Shown: one piece after another, positions 1 to 6,528 of the stretch
Layout: each line of letters opens with the position of its first letter
Numbering within the stretch: the stretch's first letter is position 1
Origin: Clostridiales bacterium
GTDB lineage: Bacteria; Bacillota; Clostridia; Oscillospirales; Oscillospiraceae
Reading direction: 5' to 3'
NCBI GenBank assembly: GCA_004555205.1
Contig: SFIY01000014.1
Coordinates: forward strand, 1-46,492
DNA: 46,492 nucleotides
The notes under the pieces: model-generated
The model's input: only the letters and a program-made list of their open reading frames with translations
What the model was told of the DNA's origin: nothing
Databases searched by the model: none
Made by a program: the position numbers and the translations under genes

Positions 1-472
1 AGTAGTAACCCGTGCTGTTGTGCTTGCCCAGATAATACGGATTGCCGCTGCTGAGTGGGGCATAGGGCGTTTTGGTTTCCATGAACCAGATGTATTCGCG
101 GATTTTTTCGGGGGCAACCGCTTCATTCAAGCAATCGCCAACAAGCAGCGGTTCGCCCAAGTCATAGAAGCTGAAATTGCCGCCCGTGCCCTCTACGGCG
201 TTCTTGCCCGCGCCGTAGCCTTGGATGACCCGCTTCACGCGTTCGGCAGTAATGCTGTCGGCATAGTCCATCATCTCAACCAGAATGAACTTGCGGTGTC
301 CGCCATCGGCTTTGTTCATGTTCAGAACAGCGTGGGCGGTGGTGCCGGAACCGGCGAAAGAGTCAAGAATGATAGAATCCTCTCTGCTATAAAATCCGAG
401 CAAGTATTGAATAAGCTGTACCGGTTTAGGGAAATCAAAGCTGATTCCCATATGGGCTAACTCGTTACTCAT
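1..472 (-). pseudogene. mod: Type III R-M methyltransferase (mod), C-terminal fragment
   Basis: The minus strand reads from MSNELAHMGISFDFPKP at 472 off the left edge of the window. It contains ILDSFAGSGTTAHAVLNMN, the AdoMet-binding FxGxG motif of beta-class (permuted) adenine methyltransferases, followed by HRKFILVEMMDYADSITAERVKR, typical of the C-terminal half of type III Mod subunits. The N-terminal start and the DPPY catalytic motif are missing here. A matching N-terminal fragment lies at 45002-45216, on the far side of the prophage. Mod normally recognises the target and methylates adenine, alone or with the Res helicase-nuclease. This fragment cannot be catalytic by itself. Its first ATG overlaps the TGA of the preceding cut DUF262 gene (ATGA), so a C-terminal peptide could still be made by coupled translation. 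The family assignment is secure; the state of the rest of the gene to the left is unseen. Confidence 0.88.
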
Positions 473-478
473 ATGTAT
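466..478. other. Left junction of prophage with mod fragment
   Basis: DUF262 coding sequence gives way to in-frame mod sequence within this short AT-rich stretch (CATATGTATA on the plus strand). Both DUF262 (SLYI) and the right-hand mod fragment (CIYI) have TATA-rich codons at their break points, so a short shared sequence may have served as crossover or deletion endpoint. No longer sequence shared with the right junction is visible, so a normal attL/attR pair cannot be drawn. Confidence 0.6.
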
Positions 479-819
479 AAAGAGGTCAGACGCTGCTGTC
501 CATCAAGCACCGCCCAAATATAATCAGAAGAACTCTCCGCAGGAAATGGTTGAGGTGCCGGCGGGTTCTTATAAGCATCACGTTCGTGAAAGTCTTTGAT
601 GAACTCATACATGGAGTATTCCATATCGTTGACGACCTTCTTTTTTACTTTCCAAAGAAGGAAGGTTCCTATGGGGTAATTAAGCATAATGGAATCCATC
701 AGCCGTGTGATCTGATCCTCGTTCCAGACATATTTCCTTTGAATGGCGGGTAAATACATCCGCCTACTGTTGATATCGTCCAGCACCGAACGAATCGTCG
801 TCTTCTCATATGATGCCAT
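469..819 (-). pseudogene. DUF262 (GmrSD N-terminal-like) protein, truncated
   Basis: This is a 116-residue product starting MASYEKTTIRSVLDD, with GGGAGAAG as ribosome binding site just upstream of the ATG at 819; an upstream in-frame start at 855 has no such site. It carries the hallmarks of DUF262: YLPAIQRKYVWNEDQI, MLNYPIGTFLLWKV and the DGQQRLTSLYI motif near its end. Intact DUF262 or GmrS-like proteins run to several hundred residues. This one stops at TGA six codons after the DGQQR signature, exactly where mod sequence begins. Family members include type IV restriction-like enzymes acting on modified DNA and other defence proteins. It sits last in the leftward lysogeny operon, 14 bp after the preceding gene, so it was probably a lysogenically expressed cargo defence gene. 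Truncation makes activity unlikely. Confidence 0.82.
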
Positions 820-833
820 ACAACTTCTCCCTT

Positions 834-1118
834 TTATTTTCTTTCCACGAACCATCGTCCTATGTTGTTCCCAGCGACAGCCGTGCTTCGCTCGAAGAAC
901 AGATAGCTCTGATGTCCGCTTATCATTACCGTGTACCGATCGCCCTGGCCGCCGGCCTTCATCGCCGCAGCCTGCCGGATATCGGTGACACGGTCTATTT
1001 CATATTTGCGTCCGTCCTCCCAGGTGATCTCCCTGGGGAGCATGACGCCGTCCTCTCTGAAATCAGCTTTGACCGCCACATACACTTTCGGCGGCTTAGC
1101 AGATGTGGTCGTCTGCAT
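834..1118 (-). CDS. Small conserved prophage protein, lysogeny operon
   Basis: The 94-residue product starts MQTTTSAKPPKVYVAVKADF and overlaps the end of the ImmA/IrrE gene by 23 bp, which indicates translational coupling. The body (REITWEDGRKYEIDRVTDIRQAAAMKAGGQGDRYTVMISG) looks like a compact beta-rich fold with no signal peptide, membrane segment or catalytic motif I recognise. Small proteins of this kind often follow ImmA/IrrE in Firmicute prophages and conjugative elements, but I know of no demonstrated function. The position suggests expression in the lysogen. It ends 14 bp before the DUF262 start. Confidence 0.75.
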   Translation of the reverse strand: MQTTTSAKPPKVYVAVKADFREDGVMLPREITWEDGRKYEIDRVTDIRQAAAMKAGGQGDRYTVMISGHQSYLFFERSTAVAGNNIGRWFVERK

Positions 1119-1653
1119 TTTCCGGCACCTCCATATCGCGCAGGAAATTGCTCCGTGCGCTGATCGGCGGCTCTACCAGCTTATAGCCCTTCCACTTCAT
1201 GACACGGAACTTAAAGTCAAGCAGTTCCATAGGAACATACAGCGCGGCCGCTGCGGAGAAGAACGTGTTGTCGGCGTTCAGGGTTTCCAGAACGCGGTCG
1301 TCCTCGAGCAGGTATTCGGCAGCGAACAGGTTAGCGTCTTTCTCGTACCGGGAGCTGTTGTCGAACAGCGAAACCTCGTGAAACGCGAATACGCCGGAGT
1401 TTTTATGCAGAACAGCGTGGCCCAGTTCGTGGGCTACGATGATCTTCTGAATAACGAGCGGCAGATCGCAGTTTATGGTGATCGCGATGATCCGCTTGCT
1501 TTTAAGGATGAATCCTTTGATGGCGTCCGGCGCTGTGCCGAGAGACTGAAAGATGAGTTTAATGCCCATCGCACCGCACAGCTTGAACGGATCGTCTTCG
1601 TGGTAGCGCTTTTTCAGCTTTTCCACGGCATCGACAATTTCAGCATAGAACAA
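1096..1653 (-). CDS. ImmA/IrrE-family metallopeptidase
   Basis: The 185-residue protein has the zinc protease signature HELGH at residues 75-79 (context IIVAHELGHAVLHKN). A downstream acidic region (FAAEYLLEDD, about residues 129-138) probably supplies the third zinc ligand. ImmA of ICEBs1 cleaves the XRE-type repressor ImmR after DNA damage or a cell-density signal and so induces the element; IrrE in Deinococcus cleaves a repressor in the same way. The gene lies directly downstream of, and on the same strand as, the XRE repressor, the arrangement of immR-immA. I infer that it relieves repression of the rightward early promoter. It is about the usual length for the family. Confidence 0.9.
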   Translation of the reverse strand: MFYAEIVDAVEKLKKRYHEDDPFKLCGAMGIKLIFQSLGTAPDAIKGFILKSKRIIAITINCDLPLVIQKIIVAHELGHAVLHKNSGVFAFHEVSLFDNSSRYEKDANLFAAEYLLEDDRVLETLNADNTFFSAAAALYVPMELLDFKFRVMKWKGYKLVEPPISARSNFLRDMEVPENADDHIC

Positions 1654-1738
1654 CTATCACCCCTCCTATCGAAAAATGGGCATAGTCCACCCCTGGTTAA
1701 TTCCATTATACGGACATATATGTCCCATAAAACGGACA

Positions 1739-2170
1739 TCAAGGGTTTTTCCGGCCGAACTTTGCCTTTGCCTCTTCCTTGCAGGTAACATAGGCAGTCA
1801 TAACGGCCTGGAAGAAGGCGTCCTTCTGATCCTGGGATAGTTCGCCGCCCGCAAAGAGAGCCGCATTGTCCGCAAGAAGCTGTTCCACGTCACGGGCTCC
1901 TTTCGCTCCGTAACGCTCACGGGCTTCCTCTATGTAATTATCCTTTTCGATTTCTGCCATAGGATCTTCGCATTCATCGAGTACAAGGAACTTAACAGAT
2001 ACTTTTAGTGCCTTCGCCAGCCTTGACATGACAGCTGCGCGAGGCTTTTTTTCTCCTCTCTCATACGCCTGGACGGATCTGGGAGACACGCCTACTTCCT
2101 GGGCAAGCTGCGCCTGGGAAATTCCAAGAGAGATACGGGCTTCTTTCACCTTGTCAGCAAATGCCTTCAT
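1739..2170 (-). CDS. XRE-family phage repressor (ImmR-like)
   Basis: The 143-residue protein has an N-terminal helix-turn-helix (residues about 5-60, with LGISQAQLAQEVGVSPRSVQAYERGEKK as the helix-turn-helix core) and a C-terminal segment of unknown fold rich in charged residues, the probable target of the adjacent ImmA-like protease. There is no LexA-type Ser-Lys autocleavage domain, which fits protease-mediated rather than RecA-stimulated self-cleavage. It is read leftwards from a consensus promoter at 2315-2287 and heads the lysogeny operon. It is the most likely ligand for the AAGTTC half-sites in the 2200-2346 control region. Confidence 0.9.
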   Translation of the reverse strand: MKAFADKVKEARISLGISQAQLAQEVGVSPRSVQAYERGEKKPRAAVMSRLAKALKVSVKFLVLDECEDPMAEIEKDNYIEEARERYGAKGARDVEQLLADNAALFAGGELSQDQKDAFFQAVMTAYVTCKEEAKAKFGRKNP

Positions 2171-2225
2171 TTTTGGTAGTCACTCCTTTTCTGGAAATTA
2201 AGTTCGTAAAAGTTCGTAGAACCTA

Positions 2226-2254
2226 TTGACAAAAGTTCTGGTCGGTGCTACAAT
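2226..2254 (+). promoter_or_regulatory. Rightward early promoter (sigma-A type)
   Basis: TTGACA (2226-2231), a 17-bp spacer and TACAAT (2249-2254) predict a start near 2261. It faces the Y-family polymerase gene at 2372. One AAGTTC half-site (2233-2238) lies inside the spacer, and a pair of GAACTT half-sites covers the start region, so bound repressor should block it. Confidence 0.85.
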
Positions 2255-2286
2255 GAAAGCCGAACTTCCAAGAACTTGATGGAACC

Positions 2287-2315
2287 ATTATAAGCGCAAG
2301 TTCGTGAGTTGTCAA
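2287..2315 (-). promoter_or_regulatory. Leftward repressor promoter (consensus sigma-A)
   Basis: Read on the minus strand: TTGACA (2315-2310), a 17-bp spacer and TATAAT (2292-2287), a perfect consensus with a predicted start near 2280. It drives the XRE repressor. Its spacer holds the AAGTTC copy at 2298-2303. It faces the rightward promoter, so the two transcripts start about 20 bp apart and cross each other. Confidence 0.87.
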
Positions 2316-2371
2316 TAGGTTTTCCACAAAAAGTTCGCAAAAGTTCTGATAAATTCGGGAGGTGAACCACG

Positions 2372-3613
2372 ATGAGCAGCGAGAGAGCGATACTCCACAG
2401 CGACCTTAATTCCTTTTACGCATCCGTTGAGATGATGCTTGACCCCTGTCTGAAGGGAAAGGCGGTCGCTGTCTGCGGTTCCACCGAAAACAGGCACGGC
2501 ATCGTCCTGGCGAAATCCGACCTCGCCAAGAAGGCCGGCGTGAAGACCGGGATGGTCAACTGGGAAGCCCGGCAGCTCTGTAAGGACCTGATCATGGTAC
2601 CGCCCCAGTACGATCAGTACCTTAAATACAGCAAGCTGACCCGTTCCATCTATGACCGCTACACCGACCTGGTCGAACCCTTCGGAATGGATGAGTGCTG
2701 GCTCGATGTCACCGGGAGCCGAACCCAGGGAACCCCGATGGAGATCGCCGAGCAGATCCGAAAGAGCGTCCGGGAGGAACTCGGCCTGACCGTCAGCATA
2801 GGCGTTTCCTTTAATAAGATATTCGCCAAGCTGGGGTCAGACATGAAGAAGCCGGACGCCATCACGGAGATCACCCAGGGAGGCTTCAAGGAAAAGGTGT
2901 GGCCGCTGCACTGCTCCGAAATGATCTACTGCGGACCCGCCACCACGAAGAAACTCGCTATGTACGGCATCCACACCATCGGCGATGTGGCGACCGCAGA
3001 CCCGCTCTTCCTCAAACGGCTGCTCGGCGTGAACGGACTCGCCCTGTGGTCCTACGCCAGCGGCAACGACCAGTCCAGGGTCATGCACAGGGATTTCGTT
3101 TCCCCGGTCAAATCGGTGGGTCACGGAATCACCTGCACAGCCGACCTGGAGGATGACGACGAGGTGTTCCGGGTGATGCTCGAACTCTCCCAGGACGTGG
3201 GACACAGGCTCCGTGTCCACGAACTTGCCGCCAGAGGCGTCCAGGTGTACGTCCGGGGCAACGACCTCTATGGTTATCAGTACCAATGCAAGCTGCCCGT
3301 ACGGACGCAGCTGCCGAACGAGATCGCCGCCGCCGGATTCCGGGTGTTCAAGGAGAGGTATCAGTGGGGAAAGAAGGTCAGAGCAGTCTGTGTTCGCGCC
3401 ATAGACCTGGTGCCGAAGAACGACCCGGAGCAGCTGACCATCTTCGATAACACCGTCCGCCGCGAGAAGCGTGAGCGCATGGAGGATGCCGTGGAAAGCA
3501 TCCGCGCCCGTTTCGGCAAACGGGCAATTACCTACGCTGCCTTGCTCGGGGATCTCAAGATGCCGTGCGACGGCAGAGACTCTGTGAAAATGCCCGGTTT
3601 GATGTATCAGTGA
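2372..3613 (+). CDS. Y-family (DinB/UmuC-like) translesion DNA polymerase
   Basis: The 413-residue protein starts at ATG 2372 after GGGAGGTG. The palm motifs are visible: HSDLNSFYASVE (metal-binding D11) and FGMDECWLDVT (D107, E108), the equivalent of the usual SxDExxLD motif, followed by SIGVSFNKIFAKLGSDMKKPDA. Helix-hairpin-helix residues (about 190-220) and a little-finger domain complete the family layout. Such enzymes copy damaged templates without proofreading. It is the first rightward gene, directly under the repressor-controlled promoter where many phages place cro or antirepressor. If the repressor is cleaved after damage, the polymerase would be made as soon as induction begins. 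Related polymerases occur in other clostridial mobile elements. Confidence 0.92.
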   Translation: MSSERAILHSDLNSFYASVEMMLDPCLKGKAVAVCGSTENRHGIVLAKSDLAKKAGVKTGMVNWEARQLCKDLIMVPPQYDQYLKYSKLTRSIYDRYTDLVEPFGMDECWLDVTGSRTQGTPMEIAEQIRKSVREELGLTVSIGVSFNKIFAKLGSDMKKPDAITEITQGGFKEKVWPLHCSEMIYCGPATTKKLAMYGIHTIGDVATADPLFLKRLLGVNGLALWSYASGNDQSRVMHRDFVSPVKSVGHGITCTADLEDDDEVFRVMLELSQDVGHRLRVHELAARGVQVYVRGNDLYGYQYQCKLPVRTQLPNEIAAAGFRVFKERYQWGKKVRAVCVRAIDLVPKNDPEQLTIFDNTVRREKRERMEDAVESIRARFGKRAITYAALLGDLKMPCDGRDSVKMPGLMYQ

Positions 3614-3718
3614 ATTTTGCCCCACTTTTCTCCACTGGTTCAATCCTTTTAGTCTTTTTCCCCACTTTGCATATAATACTCTCCACTTTGAATCATGGGT
3701 AAAATTCTAATTTGCTAC

Positions 3719-3747
3719 TTGACAGACGGTTCAAATAGTGATAGAAT
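3719..3747 (+). promoter_or_regulatory. Promoter of second XRE regulator
   Basis: TTGACA (3719-3724), 17 bp and TAGAAT (3742-3747) lie 30 bp before the ATG at 3777. The 163-bp gap upstream (3614-3776) also holds repeated CCACT words at 3622, 3632, 3662 and 3683, three of them extended to CCACTTT, which could be operators. Confidence 0.78.
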
Positions 3748-3776
3748 ATAGACGAAATTTGAAGGAGGTGCTTGCC

Positions 3777-4547
3777 ATGAGCAATTTTGATAGAAAGCGC
3801 TTGCTTTCCAACATAGCCACACTTACGAAAGATAAGAACGTCAAGATGGGAGATCTTGAGGCCGCAGCCGGAGTAAGCGCCGGATATTTCTCCCGACTGA
3901 ACAAAGGCGAAAGTAATGCCATTCCCAATATCGAAGTCATCGCCGCAGTCGCGGAAAAACTCGAAGTCACCATCGACTGCCTGGTCAGGGTAGACTACGA
4001 AACACTGACCTCATCCGAGCGGTACCTGATCGACTTCATCAACAAGCTGATCTCTAAAGCCACATCCTTCGAGATGCTTTGGGAGGGCGAATCAGTCAAG
4101 AAGATGCTTGCCGCCGGAATGGATCAGGACGGGTGTGCCATTCACCCCCTGTTCGAAGTCAGAAGCTTCGACATCGGATGTAACCTGAACGGTTATCCTG
4201 ATTATGAGGATAGGGTCGTTTATAATTCGCTGTTCCACGAAGGTGAATACATCGGCCTTCTCGGGCCTTCGTACCACATTGATTTTGATGGAGGATCTAT
4301 TCTCTGGATTGCCGATGTGGGCGTTGGCGAAGATGAGGATAATCCTCCCGACGAGGAGATCGAACTCTATATGCAGAAGAACCACAAGGTCATCCCGATT
4401 TGTCATACCGTGGCAAACGGCGTTTCCCCGTTCAATGAGATTCTCTTCTCCCTCTATAAAGCTGCGGCGGAAACCAGCAAGCGGCCTAAGATCGATGCTT
4501 CCGTGAAATCCGCCATCGACAGTTTCATGGAAGATCTGCCTTTCTAA
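3777..4547 (+). CDS. XRE-family transcriptional regulator with large C-terminal domain
   Basis: The 256-residue protein starts MSNFDRKRLLSNIATLTKD at 3777, placed by AAGGAGG seven bases upstream. Residues about 20-65 form an XRE helix-turn-helix (MGDLEAAAGVSAGYFSRLNKG). The remaining 190 residues, rich in acidic and aromatic positions (YPDYEDRVVYNSLFHEGEYIGLLG, then ILWIADVGVGEDEDNPPDEE), match no domain I can name and may sense a ligand or partner. It has its own consensus promoter and follows the polymerase. Its role could be a Cro-like or antirepressor regulator of early or middle genes, or control of its own promoter through the CCACTTT repeats. The function is inferred from the N-terminus only. 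Confidence 0.82.
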   Translation: MSNFDRKRLLSNIATLTKDKNVKMGDLEAAAGVSAGYFSRLNKGESNAIPNIEVIAAVAEKLEVTIDCLVRVDYETLTSSERYLIDFINKLISKATSFEMLWEGESVKKMLAAGMDQDGCAIHPLFEVRSFDIGCNLNGYPDYEDRVVYNSLFHEGEYIGLLGPSYHIDFDGGSILWIADVGVGEDEDNPPDEEIELYMQKNHKVIPICHTVANGVSPFNEILFSLYKAAAETSKRPKIDASVKSAIDSFMEDLPF

Positions 4548-4560
4548 GGAGGGATTGCCG

Positions 4561-4800
4561 ATGGAAGAACGCTCCGTTCCCAAGCCCCACCTTATCAAAA
4601 CTCCCGTCCATAAGATTCCCATCGGGGAGGCTGTCAAAAAGCCGGACGGACACTACAGCCTGCGGATCAAGAAACCCAAGGGCAGCGAATACGAGGAACT
4701 GTCGCTCGACCACCTTATTTCAATGGTGGTGACTGAGGCAGATTCCCAACCTGGCATAGAGCAGGCACCCCATCCCGAGGGAGCCGCCGCCAACCAATAA
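4561..4800 (+). CDS. Hypothetical small protein
   Basis: The 79-residue product (MEERSVPKPHLIKTPVHKIP...) starts at ATG 4561, 13 bp after the XRE regulator stop, with AAGGAGG in the gap. The N-terminal half is basic and proline-rich; the C-terminal tail is acidic to small (QAPHPEGAAANQ). It has no membrane segment or known motif. Co-transcription with the regulator is likely. Small proteins of this look are common early phage genes of unknown role. Confidence 0.65.
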   Translation: MEERSVPKPHLIKTPVHKIPIGEAVKKPDGHYSLRIKKPKGSEYEELSLDHLISMVVTEADSQPGIEQAPHPEGAAANQ

Positions 4801-4836
4801 CCAATAAGCTCAAGACGAGCGGAACCAGTACGAGTT

Positions 4837-4896
4837 CGGCCGACGCGAGCATCTTGCGGACAACCATATCCGCAGATGTTTGTGCCGGCCGTTTTT
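4837..4896 (+). terminator. Structured leader with terminator-like end
   Basis: Within the 122-bp gap 4801-4922, CATC-T-TGCGGA pairs with TCCGCA-GATG to make a hairpin, enclosed by CGGCCG complements (about 4838 and 4887) that run directly into a T6 tract (GGCCGTTTTTTA). It could stop transcription from the XRE operon or act as an attenuator ahead of the next small gene. Confidence 0.55.
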
Positions 4897-4922
4897 TATT
4901 TCCCAAGGAAGGAGGAATGCCT

Positions 4923-5081
4923 ATGACCCAGGTCAAGGACCTGAACAAGAAGCGCGTATGCGATCTGAGCGACGACCGCAAGACCGTGTACATACGCCGG
5001 GGCGACTGTGTCACGGAGGTTCGTGCCGAAAAGGACGGCACCCTCTCGGTCAAATGCAAGAAGGAACCGCAGGCATCGTAA
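4923..5081 (+). CDS. Hypothetical small protein (52 aa)
   Basis: MTQVKDLNKKRVCDLSDDRK... starts at ATG 4923, with GGAGG seven bases upstream; in-frame starts at 4854 and 4917 are less well placed. The sequence alternates charged and hydrophobic residues (TVYIRRGDCVTEVRAEKDGTLSVKCK), suggesting a small beta-barrel or sheet protein, possibly nucleic-acid binding. It lies between two terminator-like structures, so its expression may depend on read-through. Confidence 0.62.
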   Translation: MTQVKDLNKKRVCDLSDDRKTVYIRRGDCVTEVRAEKDGTLSVKCKKEPQAS

Positions 5082-5129
5082 TCCCACAACCTAATACTTA
5101 ATCATCAAATTCGATCCGCCAGAACGCGA

Positions 5130-5180
5130 GACGGCAGTGCGGGTACAGCGTAACAGCTGTATCTCTCTGCCGTCTTTTTT
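5130..5180 (+). terminator. Intrinsic terminator or attenuator before sigma-like gene
   Basis: GACGGCAG (5130-5137) pairs with CTGCCGTC (5167-5174), followed at once by TTTTTT. The loop contains a smaller ACAGC/GCTGT hairpin, so the structure is branched. It lies in the 155-bp gap 5082-5236 ahead of the sigma-like gene. This is the second such structure in a row (see 4837-4896). Confidence 0.72.
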
Positions 5181-5236
5181 CGTTCTTACGGATCTCGCGG
5201 CTCTGACGGATCACAACGATCTGAAAGGAGCCGCAT

Positions 5237-5722
5237 ATGAAAATCACTGTTTACTACGAAGACAACCGCGACCGCACCACCATCGAAGTCCCGGACGAGG
5301 ACTGCGAGATCTGGGTGGAAAACGACTATCAGCGCCGCCTTGCCGAAGCCGAAGACAAATCCTCCGTCGTTCGCCGGACGCCGCAGCAGATCATGGACGA
5401 GGACTGCAACCGCCCTACCTACAACAATCAGCACGCCGAGACCCGCCGTCATGTGTCCCTCGACGCCCTCGACCCAATGGGCGACACCGTCATCGGCACG
5501 GAGGATGTGGAGCCGGATTTCTGCGAAGACGAGTATGCTGACCTCTACGCCGCAATAGGAAAACTCCGCCCGCAGCAGAGAGAAATGCTGCGCAAGGTTT
5601 TCTGGGAAGACATGAAACAGATAGAGATCGCCCGCGCCGAGGGAGCTAATGGTCACACAATCGATGTCCGAATGTCCCGGATATACGCCAGACTCAAAAA
5701 ACTGCTCGAAGCGAATAAATAA
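5237..5722 (+). CDS. Sigma-70 region 4-like regulator
   Basis: The 161-residue protein starts at ATG 5237 after AAAGGAG. The C-terminal 60 residues (YAAIGKLRPQQREMLRKVFWEDMKQIEIA, then DVRMSRIYARLKKLL) have the sequence and spacing of a sigma-70 region 4 helix-turn-helix, though the usual LSxxE/AxxLG signature is modified. The N-terminal half (MKITVYYEDNRDRTTIEVPDEDCEIWVENDYQRRL) is found in many small Firmicute mobile-element regulators; there is no clear region 2. It could bind DNA as an activator, or sit on host RNA polymerase to redirect it. It is followed by the first copy of the 34-bp repeat at 5734. Confidence 0.8.
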   Translation: MKITVYYEDNRDRTTIEVPDEDCEIWVENDYQRRLAEAEDKSSVVRRTPQQIMDEDCNRPTYNNQHAETRRHVSLDALDPMGDTVIGTEDVEPDFCEDEYADLYAAIGKLRPQQREMLRKVFWEDMKQIEIARAEGANGHTIDVRMSRIYARLKKLLEANK

Positions 5723-5733
5723 TTTTCAAAAAA

Positions 5734-5767
5734 CCGTGATGTTTTGGTCTTCCCGTGGACTGCTTAT
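5734..5767 (+). repeat. Dispersed 34-bp motif, copy 1
   Basis: CCGTGATGTTT...TGGACTGCTTAT, preceded by a CAAAAAA run. A second copy at 40607-40640 matches at 31 of 34 positions in the same orientation. Both lie in intergenic DNA just ahead of a gene (5811 here, 40656 there). See findings. Confidence 0.85.
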
Positions 5768-5810
5768 GAAGGGCAATGAAAGAACCGTCCTTCAGAAAGG
5801 ATGAAACGAC

Positions 5811-6014
5811 ATGAGACACACCCTCAAGATCATGGTCTCGAAAGAGAGACCGAACGGCGGGGTCATCGCCTGCAGGCATCTCACGGTAAGGGAGAAATTT
5901 CTCCGCTTCCTGCTCGGCAGCCCCGTGAAACTCACCGTCCTCGTTCCCGGCGACACCGTGGACGAGGTCGCCATCACCGAAGTCAGAAAGGAGCCTGCCC
6001 GTGAAACTGTATGA
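5811..6014 (+). CDS. Hypothetical small protein (67 aa)
   Basis: MRHTLKIMVSKERPNGGVIACRHLTVREKF... begins at ATG 5811 after AAAGGA. Its end overlaps the Gp157 gene by 14 bp, indicating coupled translation. The segment REKFLRFLLGSPVKLTVLVPGDTVDEVAITEV suggests a small mixed alpha-beta fold. No motif allows a function call. It is the first gene after the 34-bp repeat. Confidence 0.72.
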   Translation: MRHTLKIMVSKERPNGGVIACRHLTVREKFLRFLLGSPVKLTVLVPGDTVDEVAITEVRKEPARETV

Positions 6015-6516
6015 GATCAACGAGGAGATCCTCCGGCTGACCGACCAGATCGCCGTTGACGAGGAGACCGGCGAGATTCTCTGTGACATGGACGCCATCT
6101 GCGCTGACATTGATTCTTTGCAAATGGAACGGCGCTCCATCCTGGAGTACCTCGCCAAGCTGACGCTGAACCTCCGCTCCGAAGCGGCCGCTGTAAAGGC
6201 CGAGGAAGCCAGGCTCCGGGACCGCCGCACCCGCCTGGAAAAGAAGGAATCCCGCCTCATGCAGATCCTTGACCGGGAATGCGCCGGAGAAAAGACCGAC
6301 CTCGGCGTAGCGACATTCCAGTATCGCAGGACTTCCCGTGTGGAAGTCACCGACCCCGAAAAGGCTGTGGCCTGGCTCAAGCGCCGCAAGCTCACTGACT
6401 GCTTCCGCGTCCCTGCTCCGGAAGTGGCGAAGGCCGAAGTCAAGAAGCTGCTCACGGCAGGCACCAAGGTTCCCGGCTGCGCTGTGGTCGAGGACCGCTC
6501 GTATTCGCTCAAGTAA
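6001..6516 (+). CDS. Siphovirus Gp157 family protein
   Basis: The 171-residue protein starts at GTG 6001, with AAAGGAG six to eight bases upstream. It begins MKLYEINEEILRLTDQI, followed by a long charged coiled coil (residues about 40-100, with LRDRRTRLEKKESRLMQILDRE). The end reads TFQYRRTSRVEVTD and VPGCAVVEDRSYSLK, the pattern of Sipho_Gp157. Members sit at the head of phage recombination modules; Gp157 of Streptococcus thermophilus phages was linked to phage resistance, but the biochemistry is not settled. Its position directly before the Sak4-like ATPase and SSB-like gene supports a role in replication or recombination. Confidence 0.87.
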   Translation: MKLYEINEEILRLTDQIAVDEETGEILCDMDAICADIDSLQMERRSILEYLAKLTLNLRSEAAAVKAEEARLRDRRTRLEKKESRLMQILDRECAGEKTDLGVATFQYRRTSRVEVTDPEKAVAWLKRRKLTDCFRVPAPEVAKAEVKKLLTAGTKVPGCAVVEDRSYSLK

Positions 6517-6528
6517 GGAGGAACACCA

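Larger units (their letters stand above)
2200..2346. repeat. Repressor operator array of AAGTTC half-sites
   Basis: Eight exact AAGTTC hexamers (either strand) lie in under 150 bp. Plus orientation: 2200, 2210, 2233, 2298, 2331 and 2341. Inverted (GAACTT): 2262 and 2272. Six of them form three same-strand pairs, each spaced exactly 10 bp (2200/2210, 2262/2272, 2331/2341), one helical turn. The two singles sit inside the promoter spacers. This is the expected look of a cooperative operator region for the adjacent XRE repressor. Confidence 0.75.
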
